A stretch of DNA of 64,000 nucleotides from Hemicordylus capensis (lineage: Eukaryota > Chordata > Lepidosauria > Squamata > Cordylidae): positions 351,578,750 to 351,642,749 of the forward strand of contig NC_069659.1 of NCBI RefSeq assembly GCF_027244095.1, given 5' to 3'. The notes below the pieces were generated by a model. That model saw only the letters and a list, made by a program, of their open reading frames with translations. It had not been told where the DNA came from and searched no databases. Shown piece by piece: positions 10,435-22,300 of this stretch. The position numbers and the translations under genes were made by a program. Position 1 is the first letter of the stretch. The number at the start of each line of letters is the position of its first letter.

Positions 10435-10606
10435 TTTTTTTTACACATACTTTTTATTGAATTAAGACAACATCAAAGACAAACACAAATAATACAAACA
10501 CTCACAAACACACACTATAAGGACTTCCATCTCATCCTTGGAACAAGTGTTATTATCAATAATCAAGATCTTGCCTAGAGGTTAAACATTAATATTAATA
10601 TTAATG
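10435..10606 (-). mobile_element. Short retro-insertion with poly(A), flanked by 62-bp direct repeats
   Basis: On the minus strand it ends CAATAAAAAGTATGTGT followed by an A run, that is, a poly(A) signal about 14 nt before the tail. It looks like a 5'-truncated LINE or processed transcript 3' end. The 62 bp at 10373-10434 are repeated exactly at 10607-10668. Confidence 0.7.
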
Positions 10607-10814
10607 CCTTAATATTAAGGATTTCACACTGATTTAAAGACAAACTCACCATTAATAGCCATAGTATTAAGACATCACATTTAACTCACTTATCACAAGA
10701 AGCAAAGTAAGAGCAAATGAATACAATCCCAGCTCATAAACTTCAGCTCAGTATTCACAAGCCCTGATTCTCTGTACATAGAGCCAAACTGAATATGTGT
10801 ATAGTGACTTAAAT

Positions 10815-10840
10815 TATATATATATATATATATATAAATT
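10815..10840. repeat. (TA)n microsatellite
   Basis: An AT dinucleotide run sits at the broken right side of the hAT-like element. Confidence 0.9.
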
Positions 10841-10849
10841 ACCTGTAGT

Positions 10850-11037
10850 CACCAACCTTATATGAGGAAAAGCGTTGTCGTTAGGAGCAGCAGCATAGTG
10901 CCTGCTCAAACATGCTATAGTCCTTCTTGAGCAAACTTAACTTTGCAGTTAAATACTCTCCACAAAAACCAATCAGTCACATGATGGGTGGAAATGATTA
11001 GCCATTAGACAAGGCTTTTTCTCATATAAGGTTGGTG
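10850..11037. mobile_element. Short TIR element (188 bp)
   Basis: CACCAACCTTATATGAGGAA at the left and TTCTCATATAAGGTTGGTG at the right are inverted repeats of about 24 bp with one mismatch. The interior is non-coding. Confidence 0.6.
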
Positions 11038-11275
11038 TGGCTGCATTTGCATTATACATATGTTATGATGTACTTTGCACTATTGGTGTTACATTATCAT
11101 GTCCATTGATGTATAGACATTAGGTACTTCGGACGAAGACGTGTTCGAAACAGACTATCATCTAGCGAGTCTGTCAAGTTTCAAATTTCTAGAGTTTCAA
11201 GCTTCAAGATTCCAGTGCAAAGCTTTCAGTTTTTCAAGGTTCTAAACAGAGGGGATTACCTCTATACATTTACCT

Positions 11276-11490
11276 GGTGGCGCAGTGGGAAAACTGCTGC
11301 CCTGTAACCAGAAGGTTACAAGTTCAATCCTGACCAAGGGGCTCAAGGTTGACTCAGCCTTCCATCCTTCTGAGGTTGGTAAAATGAGTACCCAGAATGT
11401 TGGGGGCAATATGCTAAATCATTGTAAACCGCTTAGAGAGCTCCGGCTATAGAGCGGTATATAAATGTAAGTGCTATTGCTATTGCTATT
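11276..11490 (+). repeat. Sauria-type SINE
   Basis: The tRNA-like head has a GGCGCAGTGGG A-box region and an AGTTCAATCC B box at 11321. The family body follows (CTCAAGGTTGACTCAGCC, TTCCATCC, then GTAAACCGCTTAGAGAG), and the end is a GTGCTATTGCTATTGCTATT repeat. This structure is diagnostic of squamates and is the best taxonomic marker in the window. Confidence 0.9.
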
Positions 11491-11829
11491 GGAGGACGGA
11501 CTTTCAGCAAACTGGCACCAGCAGTTTTATATTAGTTTATTTGCACCATTAGTATTCTTATCATTGTTCTTTAGGATTACATTTCTGCATTTGTGGAATT
11601 TGTAGTAGCCCACATTGTCGTAATTATTTGCTGTTGTCCTTTGGATGCCTATAGTTTGTGATCATACGTGGAGTATTTCTTCACTTTCCATTGTGCCTCT
11701 GCATTTTTTTGCCTTGCTCATTTCACACGGGTTTCGTTCATTTTTCTTGTTCTTGTACCCGTGTTCCTCTCTTGTTTCCACCTTTTTACACCAGACATAT
11801 AACATTATAGCAATAAATTGCAGCGATTA

Positions 11830-11974
11830 AATCCGAAACAGGGCATTGGAAATGTGAACGGCACCCTGCTGTCAGCGTAGGGACTGCAGTGTCACAACAC
11901 AGGGAGTGTGGAAGCACACTTAGCGGATATGTTGTGACACAATTGCAGGGTCTAATCTGGAAAGCGCCCTGATC
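11830..11974 (+). mobile_element. TIR element right-end fragment
   Basis: It ends GGTCTAATCTGGAAAGCGCC. The stretch GGGCATTGGAAATG...GGCACCCTGCTGTC is the reverse complement of part of the element at 28318-28638. Confidence 0.6.
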
Positions 11975-12420
11975 CAGAAAGTAGCTCAGTCTGCTTTGAG
12001 CTTGCTCTTGTACACATGTATGAATTCTCTGGTTCAAAATCAGGCCAGCCACCAACTCACTGACTGGTCTTAGGCCCCATCTATTACAGTATGTAGGGGT
12101 AATGTCTACCTTACAGGGTTCTTGTGGTTGCAGATCTCTGAATCTTTAAGGAAAGTGCTATACAAAAATGGATGACTTTGCAATAAAACAACAGAGGACT
12201 CACTGGAAAACTTTCCTAAGGAAGAAATGATTCATTCAGAGTTTTACAAAATCTTCAAGTCCAAATCTTGTTCAATTGAAGGCAAATGTGGCTGTGACTT
12301 CGTCAAAGCAAAATGGATTTTTAAGGATTTAGGATCTGTTGAATGTAGTGGCTGACATCCTAAATTTACTAGAGGAGGTCCATTTGAAATGTAGTCATCT
12401 TATCAAGTCACTTCTGGGTT
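11975..12420. other. Intergenic, nothing recognised
   Basis: No exon-like frame or known repeat consensus is seen here. Confidence 0.4.
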
Positions 12421-12730
12421 AGGAACATAGGAATATAGGAAACTGCCATATACTGAGTTAGACCATTGGTCTATCTAGCTCAGTATTGTCTTCACAGACT
12501 GGCAGCGGCTTCTCCAAGGTTGCAGGCAGGAATCTCTCTCAGCCCTGTCTTGGAGATGCTGCCAGGGAGGGAACTTGAAACCTTCTGCTCTTCCCAGAGC
12601 AGCCTCATCCCCTGAGGGGAATATCTTGCAGTGCTCACACATCAAGTCTCCCATTCAGATGCAACCAGGGCAGACCCTGCTTAGCTATGGGGACAAGTCA
12701 TACTTGCTACCACAAGACCATTTCTCCTCT
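12421..12730 (-). repeat. Composite 5S/tRNA SINE
   Basis: A minus-strand copy. It starts with the tail (GGAACATAGGAATATAGGAA, CTGAGTTAGACCATTGGTC) and ends in the 5S-like head (GTCTCCCATTCAG, GACCCTGCTTAGC). Confidence 0.8.
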
Positions 12731-13670
12731 ACTGTAGAGCTTAGTCTGGATGTCAACAAGTAATTGTTGACAGTTTTGGGCTGGCCCACTTCTTCTTTCT
12801 TGCGAGTAGGTTTCCTGAGGCACATCTTGAGTACTGAGCTGATGCAAAGCATACTGCTTGCAGAACATTACCTACGTTGGCACAGATCCAGGGAAATGTG
12901 TGTGTGCCCCATTCATTACAAAAGGGGTGTAGCACAACAGAGCCCAAAACTTCTCACAGTGATCTCCTAACAACATGTGCGGGCAGTGCTTCAGTCATTT
13001 TTCAGCACTCTATATGAAAGTGTTCACTGATTCATTTCATCACCTTCACTTGCTCTCCACGAAGTGATGTTGTTGTCATGCAGCAAAATCTCAACGGCTT
13101 AGAAATCCCTGTCCTTTCCCACATTTCTTTGCCCCTACAGCCCTATCCACCCCTCTAGCCTATTTGGACATTTTAAAAAGATGCTGCACTCATGTACAGT
13201 GCCTCAGAGCACTCCTGGAAGTCCTGTCCCAGCATGTGAGGGTGCAGTAGCATCCCCTTCCCTGTGCTCTCTCTGCTTATAGCATCTGCCTTATGGCAAC
13301 CACCATAAATGTGAAGGCATCCGTTTCTGGAGCCTGGGCTGCCCCAGCCTTCCAACCATGGAACCAGTGTCCTCATGCTTACGGTGTTTGCCTCTTCAGA
13401 CAAATGCTGTAAGTGGAGAGAGCTTGGGGAGGGAGACCCTTCTCGGCACTCATGCACTGGGACCAGACTTCCTGGCATGCCTCTGAACAAGTGTATATAC
13501 AGGTACAGATCAGTACCCAGCACAGGTATTCACATACTATGTTGAATGCATGTATAGCAGTACGCTTCCTTTCTGTATCCTACATTTCTGGGGGCCTGTA
13601 CCCAGATTCACTTTAAAAATGAACACAGGGGCAATGAGGGCATAGACATCTGGACGCAGCTCCTACCTAA
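12731..13670. other. Intergenic, nothing recognised
   Basis: Moderately GC-rich sequence with short overlapping frames on both strands and no recognisable domain. Confidence 0.4.
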
Positions 13671-13983
13671 TGAGGGCATTCCACAATCGTGTGTTGCCAC
13701 AGTGCGGTTCTGTGCTGTGACAACTCATGAGGAGATCCCTGACCGGGAGGCTAAAAAGCAGCCTCCTGGCTTGGGGGTCTCTCCAGCATGCTCTGTGTGG
13801 CCCCCAATCCCCGCAGCCCCCACCAGCTCCGTGACGGAGTCGGCAGTCATGTGGGTGGCTGATCCAGCCGCCCAGGAAGGGCTCAATGATTGTCTGCGGG
13901 GAGGATCGTCTGTGGATCGTCTGCAGGGATCGTCTCCCTGCAAACCCTCTGGAGGCAGGTCTCACCAATCATGAGACCCGCCT
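13671..13983. mobile_element. MITE family A, partial copy
   Basis: It shares ACTCATGAGGAGATCCCTGA, the CGGGAGGCTAAAAAGCAGCC block and the right end CAATCATGAGACCCGCCTC with the copies at 9.3 and 52.7 kb. The left part is shortened. Confidence 0.65.
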
Positions 13984-15507
13984 CCTTGTCTATGTACAGA
14001 TGATATACATTTTTGTTTCTGCCTCAAATTAATATTCCAAAAAACCGAGATAGTTTACTGAATTTACAACTCCCATGAACCTCAGAAGGAAATGACGCAC
14101 CTGAGCATGCTCAAAATTATGCCAGTTAAATGTGAGATCTGTATGGTTGTGCTTGGACCCTGAATTATAACACACAATGTGCAAAGGGGCATCAATGGAA
14201 GCGTAATCAAGCAAGTGTGGGCAGATGTTTTGGACAGCTCCATCTTGAAAAAGGATATTGGAGATATCAAGGGGCTGGTGCACCTCCTCTATACATTTTA
14301 TTCAGTTATGAATGATATGTCAATAGGGCTATATTTCTTTCCCTCTCTTGTAATGCTGGAACCCAATGAAGCTGATTTTCAGTGGATTTGTAACCAATGA
14401 ATGGATTCCTTCCTTCCTTCCTACAAGTTGCTTTCTGTTTAGCTGGAGCTAAACACGGCATATAAGTACACATGTTTAAATAAATAAAGAAGATTCACTT
14501 TCTCTGGGATTAATCAGGCAAGTTCTGCAAATATGAATATGAATGAGGCAGGTACAAGAAATTCTGGTTCAAAGATACCTTGTTCTAAGAAAGGATGTGC
14601 AAGTAAAACCCTTGAAAATTCTCAGATGCTTCTCCTTGGGAGGAATCCTGTCATTTGCTTCACATACCCCAGTTTTGAAATTTCAGTGCCAGGGACAGGG
14701 GCAGAAGGTCCAAAGCAAAGACTAAGTCCCCTTCCTCATCCAGCGGGTTCTCCTTCTAGGGCATTATGTCCAAGATGAGTATCGTTTTAGACATCAGGCA
14801 AGGAGATGGTCCTTATCGTGTTGTAGACAATCCTGGATGTTGGTGGAGAATATTGGTGACCAGGTGCTTTTGTATGGAACCTCTTTGTTTCTTCTCATTG
14901 TTTTATTTTTCACTTGTGCAGCCTCACAGAAATCTATGGGTTTTGCAAGCAAGTTGATCTTAAGCTTTGAAATGTTACAATACAGGTGTGACTGGGTCGG
15001 TCAGACTTGTTTTTCATCTCATTGATGTATATAGTAGGGAGGGTGTGGATGTCTTATTTTAAAATTCAAAGAGGCTCATGGGGGGAAAGGGGACAGGATG
15101 CTGGACTAGACCAGACTTTGATCTGGAGCAGTAGGGTTCGTCCCAGTGTCAAAAGTGCATTTCTCCCACCCATGCCTTAGAGCCCACATGGCTGTGGGAA
15201 AATCTTCTTTCATTGGATAAAGGCCGGAACCTCCTCTTGCTTATAAGGAGCTGATTGGGCAAGCTATTTCTGCTTTTCACCAAGTGGCCACATTGGAATG
15301 TCCCCATTCTGCCATATGGAAATTACTGGCTTTTTGGACTTCAATGGGCTTTCCACCACATCAGTGGTGTGAAGATATGATTCTTATGTTTCAGATCAAT
15401 TTGGAGTGTTTGAAATATAGTGATGAGATAGAATTTGCCCTTCCCTTCCCTGCTGTCTCTTAGATCTCTCCCCCGCCCACAAGGCCATAGCTTAACTAAT
15501 CCCTAAG
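13984..15507. other. Intergenic, nothing recognised
   Basis: No CYP-like exon is found on either strand. Frames of 60-85 codons overlap without domain signal. Confidence 0.4.
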
Positions 15508-15670
15508 GCAGAGGATCTCAAACGTGGGTCCCTAAGTCTGGTTAGATTATAACTCCCATCACTCTCATGTTATATAATACCCTAATCCCCAGCCTTTGGC
15601 CATTGTGACTGGGGAGGATGGGAACTGTAGTCCAGCAACACCTGGGGACTCAGGTTTGAGAATGCTTGCC
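15508..15670. mobile_element. Palindromic hAT-Charlie-like MITE
   Basis: The left half GAGGATCTCAAACGTGGGTC pairs with the right half GGGGACTCAGGTTTGAGAAT. It belongs with the copies at 8.05, 25.8, 45.4 and 55.1 kb. Confidence 0.65.
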
Positions 15671-16140
15671 CTAAGGTGACTCCATATTGAGGACAAGCAT
15701 AGAAGTAGTATTGTGCATGCAGCTGGTGGCAATTTTTAAAAAACTCTTTATGCTGCTTCATGGTGGAATCATGATCAGTCCTTGGGTCAAAGCTGGTCTC
15801 AATTTTTCATGGCCCTGTCTTATCTGCTCCAGTTCTGTCTTTCCCCAAACAGCCTCCTTCTGTACTTAGCCAATGGAATCGATGCATGAAATGTCATGCA
15901 AAGACATCCTTGCGTAATATTTTTAAATTCCATGGAATTTCATGCTTCAGGACAAGCTGGGTGTGGTTCAGCTAATATTCAGAGACTCCTATAGCTGGCT
16001 GGGAAGGCAGATGCTTAGATGAGGGAGGAACCTGCACAGGTTTAGGATAAACATTTGTGAGAGGCAGAGCAAAACAGCTGCAGGTTTTTACATGGAAGGA
16101 GAATGCCCACATAGAGTCAGCTACAGGATACAGAAGCTGT

Positions 16141-16317
16141 ATGAAGATGCTGTCCTTGTTTGGCATCTTCCTTGTTCTTGTTGCGTCTCTGGTCTTCATC
16201 CAGTACCTGAAATTGCAATGGGCAACTAGAAGGCTGCCACCGGGACCAACTCCCTTCCCCATTATTGGAACCCTGTGGCAGATGAACTTCGAATTCTCTC
16301 ATGAGAACCTCATGAAG
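16141..16317 (+). CDS. Exon 1, complete CYP2 gene
   Basis: It encodes the membrane anchor and proline hinge. Two adjacent ATGs lie at 16141 and 16147. The second has A at -3 and gives MLSLFG, which resembles MLGAIT of the third locus, so it may be the true start. The open frame also extends upstream to an ATG at 16057, but that would put a charged stretch before the anchor. The donor is AAG|GTATTT, phase 0. Confidence 0.88.
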
Positions 16318-19300
16318 GTATTTACATTCTTTTGCTTATTATAATGGCTTGGCTTAGCTTTAGGGTGGTGTGACGTGTTTAGGAGGATGTGTTACACCTA
16401 TTGGGGGAAGTCCCTGTGTCACATGGGGGGGGGGTCCCATCAGCAAGCTTGTTAAGTGAGGAATTAATGCATGTATGGATACGTGTCTTTTAAAACACAC
16501 ATGCAAACTTTCCTGGGAAGCAGCAGTCATTATAAATATAAATATTTGTTGTATTGTATTGTGTTGTATTGTATTGTGTCATATCGTATCATATCATATC
16601 ATATCGTATTCCCAGAGCACCTAAAGTGTAGCATTGCTTATCTACAGACAGGCATGACTCTAAGAACCACACAACCCTTTCAGGAGAATCAAGTACTCCC
16701 TGCCCTCCTGAGTGTGCCTGAACCACCCCAGGATGCTGGCCCTTGTTTAGGAGTGTTCTTAAAATGCCGTGTGATGTTACCTGGATTCCCTGTCATTCCA
16801 ATGGCTTTCTTTAAAGCTTTTTCTCAGGCAGGGAGAGTCACTCCGTCCACACTGCCAACACAGGGTGGGCTGATTTCAGTTCCCAACAGGGCAGTGTGGC
16901 CCTGTTCGAGAGTGAAATAATGCCCCCCTCACTGCGTCTGATGTCAGACGCGGAGTGTGTGTGTGTGTGTGTGTGTGTGGGACCTCGAGGCACAGCCCCT
17001 GGGGGCGGCAGCGGCCAGGGTTCTTTGAACCTGTTTGCTCAATGGTGGCTCCGGCCCTGAGTGGGGAGTGGAACCAACAGCCTCCTGCTCTCTAGGCAGG
17101 TTGCTTCCCCACTGGGCCATTAGGTGGGACACTTGATAAAACGTTATGCTCCCCTTGATGTTTCAGATGTCTTTAACAGACTATGAGGCTGTTCTCATGT
17201 GCAACATAACCCAGGCTATAGATAGATAATGACAGATATTTTTATTTATGACCCATTGGCAGCTTACAAATCAACTAGAAATACAGTAGAATAAAAGAAA
17301 TCCTACAGGAGGTTAACAGTTGCTAGAAAATAATAAAACATCAGTCACATACTGTACCAATCAAAGACTTAACTAGCAATTGCTGACAATAAAATATAAA
17401 TATAAACTAAAAATTCCAGAAGAACATACGCATGAAATAAAAAACTGACATAACCACATAGCATTAGAGCAAAACTTCGCCACCTTATATGTAATAGATG
17501 GAGATTGATCTGCCAGAAGATAAGAATCACAAAAATCTTCTGAGCATCCTGGAAAGGGTGCCAGACAAGGAGATATCAGGGAGCATCTTAACTCTCTGTA
17601 AAACAGACAACGGAGCAATACATGTTGGATGGTTTCAGTCTCCCTATAACCACAAGGGCAGATTCTATCTTCCCTAGGTATACCCTTTATTCTCCCCACC
17701 AGCACAGCCAATGGGAGCAGGTCATACCTTGCTCTAAAGAAAGCCCTCAGATAGTGCAGGTTCTCTAGGGTATACAGATAAGAAGTGGGATCCCTGACAG
17801 CAGTGCATAAACCCAGCCTCCTTCTCGAACTTTCTGGGATCATGGAAAGCTCGTGTTGATTTTTAGTATTCAGGATTCTCTTCTTCCAAGCCTGTAGAGC
17901 TTGATCATGGCTCAACAAAACCAGATAATCCATGGAGAATCCCAATGAAAGAATTTTACCATGGATTGCCTGGGCCCAAGAAGATCGAAAACTATCAGCC
18001 AAAATCGCCAAAATCCATCCTTGAGGAAAGAAGCCAAAATGCTAGGATCAACATTCAAGCTCTAGCCTCAATTCTCAGAACACCCAGATCAAATCTCAAT
18101 GTCACAGAATGAGCACATCTTGGTGCTCTTAGTATTGCCCTAAGAAATTTATTTTGCACAGCTTCCAGGGGTTTATAGGAAGGACAGGGGCCCAACTGCA
18201 CGCCATATAGTAACTGTCTCCTAGCTTTGGCTGCAAACAGCTTGAGAGCTGCTGGTATGATCTCCCCTCCTCCAGTATAAAAAAACCTCCGTATAGCCAG
18301 AGAACTTCTCTGAGCCATCAGTGTAATGGATTCTATGTGAGCCTTCCAGGTCTCCTTTGGCATGCCAAACCACTCCCAGATATTTATATTTACAAACCTG
18401 CTCAAGCAGATGGTTATCTATCGACCATCGTAGTTTGGTTCTCCTGGGTTAGGCTACAAGTGAGAACTGCCGTGATTGGGTCTGATCCTGGTGGGGCAGT
18501 GCTGCTCAGCTCAGCTTTTCAACCTGGCTTTTGGCCAGGGTTAAAGGCTCGCGCAAGCCCTTAACCTGGGCTCTGGGATTGTGTGTTTGCTGGGGCTGCG
18601 TTCAGCCCCAGTGGACACAGAGGTGGGTGCTTAGAGTGGCGATCTCCTGGGGGAATCCCTCAGTGCACGGCACATGTTTCATGGTGCATTGTGGGATATC
18701 TGGAGTCCGGAGCTCCATGCCGCCCCGTATAGCGTGGCTAGTCTGGGAGAGTGGTCTGTGCTCCCAGCAACATTTCATCAATCATCTTGGGCTGAAGTGA
18801 GTTGGACCAGTGTCCCCTCCGCCCACCTAGTCGTGTGAATAGCTCCGATGTTTCTCTATTCCTTTCTGCTCTTAGTTTAAGCTCTTCCTTTACTTTAAAT
18901 GAAGAACAGACAAAATCCCCTTTCCCCACACTTCTCCCTGAGGCGCTGAGGCCAATTTACTCCTCCTCACAATACCCCCTGTGTATACGAGCTCCTCAAT
19001 GACTTATTTTTGCTCATGATTCAGCCAAGGGAGATACTGGCTGGCTGTACCACCCCTCTTGAGCTCGGCTAAAGCCTGTTCCTCTCCCTCTAACAAGAGC
19101 TTAACTCAAAATTAACTCTTTTTCTCAAAGTGCTTTTCTCTCCCATGGCCTCTATTTGCAAATCAGACCCCAGAACTAACTTCTCTCATGACTGCCTGTT
19201 AAATGTCATCTCTCCCCCACGCTTCCGTCATACCATACAGGGTTTCCTGCCAACCGAGGGGCTGTTCTCCTAAAACGGCCTGGCTGCACACCTTATATTC

Positions 19301-22300
19301 TGTTTCTCTTTACTGATCAAGCTATTCTTACCAAGACTTTATACATAGATCTATCAGAACTCAACATACGTATAAATAATATAAACCTCACACCAAGCAA
19401 AAAATCTTATTTCTCCACATGCGGGCAATCTGGAATTGAGATGGCCCTCATGTTTTAATGTGTCTTTTTTATACTCTTGTTTTTAAATTGTATTGTGAGC
19501 TGCCTTGGCATTTTCGTAATGAAAGGCGGGGTATAAATTTAACAATAAAATAAATAAAATAAATTTTAAAAATAAATTGTGCGTTCATGGGTCAGCCACA
19601 AAAATAGCTAGATATAGGATGAATCCATCTCATAAGACATTTCCTGTCATGGGAGAAACAATTGTGTCCTAACTGGTCTTCTCACTCTCAATGTGTCTGC
19701 AGCTGGCGCAACGTCATGGGAATATTTGCACCATTTGGGTGGGACATTTCCCTCTGATAGTACTCAATGGATTCCAAGCAGTAAAAGAAGGTCTGACCGC
19801 CCATCCAGAAGATGTTTCTGGCCGCCTGGTGTCACCTTTTTACAAGAGAGTGGGCAAAGAAAAGGGTGAGCATTCCTTTGTGCTGCTTTTTCTTGTGTGT
19901 GTGTGGGGGTGGGTGGGAGGGTGGATTTCCTAGAGATGTCAGGAACTTTGTCCTGATGAACTTTGTCCTGATGAGCTTTCATACAGTGGCAGCATCTTGG
20001 GGTTGCCTCCGGGTTTGCAAGGCCCTCAGCAGGGTGGCCTTCATCAAATCAAATCAATCAAATCTTTATTACAGCCAACGCAGTGGTGGCCGGTGAGGGT
20101 GGTGCCAGGGTGGTGGCGGCAAGAAGCACCTTTAAAAGTAAATTAGAAGGTGCTTCCAGTGAAACCACCGCACCTGCAAACTACCTTGAGCATCAGGCAT
20201 CCATTGTGGCGGGGCTGCTCCGGCACTCCCCTGGCCTCTATGCATGCGCAGAGGCCATTTGAGTGGTCAGCATGGTGTTCCTGACCACACAAATGACCTC
20301 CGCGCATGCGCAGAGGCCAGGTAAGTGCCAAAGCCATGCCGCCGCATGGAGCGCTGCTGCTCAAGGCAGTTTGCAGGTGTGGGGTTACTACCCTAACCCT
20401 AACCCTAACCCTTCTAATTTACGTCGAAAGGTGCCTCTCGCCACCCCGCTCACCTGCTTGTTGCCACTGCTTTGCTAGCTGGATCACTTTCTCGCTGATT
20501 CTCTTCTCTCATGCCATCCACTAACAGGCTAGCACACTTTTGTTGGCTCTAGTTTAGGAGCAAAGTGCAGTGCACAAGGTGGAAGGTGTGGGGAACGGGA
20601 GGGAGAGAGAAAGGGATTCAGCTAGCGAAGCAGCAGCCACAGAAGCCACTGCTCCATGCTTGGAAGCACCTCCATCACCACTGCCTCTGGCCCTGACTCA
20701 TGGTTTAAAACGCCAGGCTTTAAAACGCCAGGGTTTTAAAGAAAGAAAGGCAGCTGGGAGGTAGACAATACTGAGCTAGATGAACCAGTGGTGGTCTGAC
20801 TCAGTATATGGCAGCTGCCTATTTGCCTATATGTTCCTATGTTCCTCCTTCCTTCCTTCCAACCCCACTTCCTCCCTTTTCAAACTGAGCTACGAGGGTG
20901 AGTGAGCACACAAAGAGGAGGTGGGACAGATCTAGTGACTCTCTGTTCAGATGTAGAGCAGGGATGTAAAACAATTTTTACAGTTTCACCTGCTAACAAG
21001 CTCATGCTTTCTGAGAAGGACAAGCGCTTTCCTCCTTTCACCAGAAAGGTAGTAATCCATTCTTCTTGGAAAGCAAGAACTGACCAGCAGGTGGCGCTGC
21101 AAAAATGCACGAGGTCCCTGCTCTGCTACTGAACATAGTGGCTGACATAATGCTCAAGCCTAACAGGGATGAAAGACATTGGTGTCACCACTTCTGTGGA
21201 CACGGAAGCAACCATGTAGCTGTTTCCAACCAGTGACTGTGCAAGCAGTATCCCTATGGTTTACCCCATGTGCCATAATGGGAGAAACTGTGGGAATGCT
21301 GCCTGCACAGCTACTGGTCAGAAACATGGTGCCTCTGCTTGCATGACCACAGAAGCGATGGAACCAATGTCCTCCATCCCTGTTAGGCTTGCATATCGTA
21401 TCAGCTAGCATCACCGCTGTGTGAGATCATGTTGGGAAGTAGACAGAGTCCAAAGCTCGCAGTTTGAATTTGTGCAAAAGCTTCTTGCATTCTGCATCTT
21501 TTTTTGCCTTCTGGAAGGACCCTATGATCCAGCTATAACCAATCAGTATCTGTTTAGGCATCATTTTTACTAGTGGCCATGTGTGGAAGCAGCAGAGGCG
21601 CATTGGGGTGATGAGTCTAAAGAACCTGGGGCTGGGAAAGAAAGGCCTGGAGTCCCGAATACATGAAGAGGCTCAGCATCTGTCAGAGGTCTTTGCTAAC
21701 TCTAAAGGTATGATGGGTTTCCTGTTGTTTTATGTCACAAGATCACACCCACTGGCTTCGCGGGAGGGGTATGGCCACCTCTGAAAGCAGAACTGTGACA
21801 TTTGGCTCCACTCAGGTGGATCCATCTTCTGATCAATGGACTATTCCCATGTTCACTTGTAGGCCAATGTTTAGCCCTATCAGCAGAGATTTGAAAAGAA
21901 AAAGGGATGGGTTTCTTCAATGAGCTATTTTAATTCCAGAAATGTAGGGCAGACACTTTTTACATTATTATTTAAATCATTAACCCATTACAAAAGTTAG
22001 AGCAGTTTCTTTTGGCTGTATCCACTGCCCTTTTAGAATTTTTAAAATAATGACGCTTTTATGGCCATATCTTGCACCTTTTCCCAAACAGCAGGAAGGG
22101 CCAGCAGAAAAGGCTACTCAAAGCCAAACAATGAAGTTCAAAGATCACCTCTCTGCACATGGGGGAGAGTAAACCATAAGTGCTGGTATTTCTGGTGCTG
22201 TTTCTGCAGCTGCAGTTCCCTCTACAGGGTTGATAAGCCATGGACGACAGGTCTATCATGGAGGGCAGGGCTATCAATGGCTACTAGTCTGGTGGTCATA

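Larger units (their letters stand above)
9897..10840 (+). mobile_element. hAT-like element (CAGAGGCGTATCTAGG family), right end missing
   Basis: The left end CAGAGGCGTATCTAGGG and the body match the elements at 23403-24175 and 56270-57302. The right end is lost at an AT microsatellite. The copy is interrupted at 10435-10606 by a short poly(A)-tailed insertion. No transposase is seen, so it is non-autonomous. Confidence 0.7.

Noticed and set aside
16057-16140. Upstream ATG extending the complete CYP2 N-terminus by 28 residues
   Set aside because: It would place a charged, non-hydrophobic stretch before the membrane anchor, unlike any CYP2 protein. The ATG pair at 16141/16147 fits the family.
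20391-20412. True telomere or chromosome-fusion site
   Set aside because: Fewer than four CCCTAA units inside one arm of a foldback element. Too short and too clearly element-associated.
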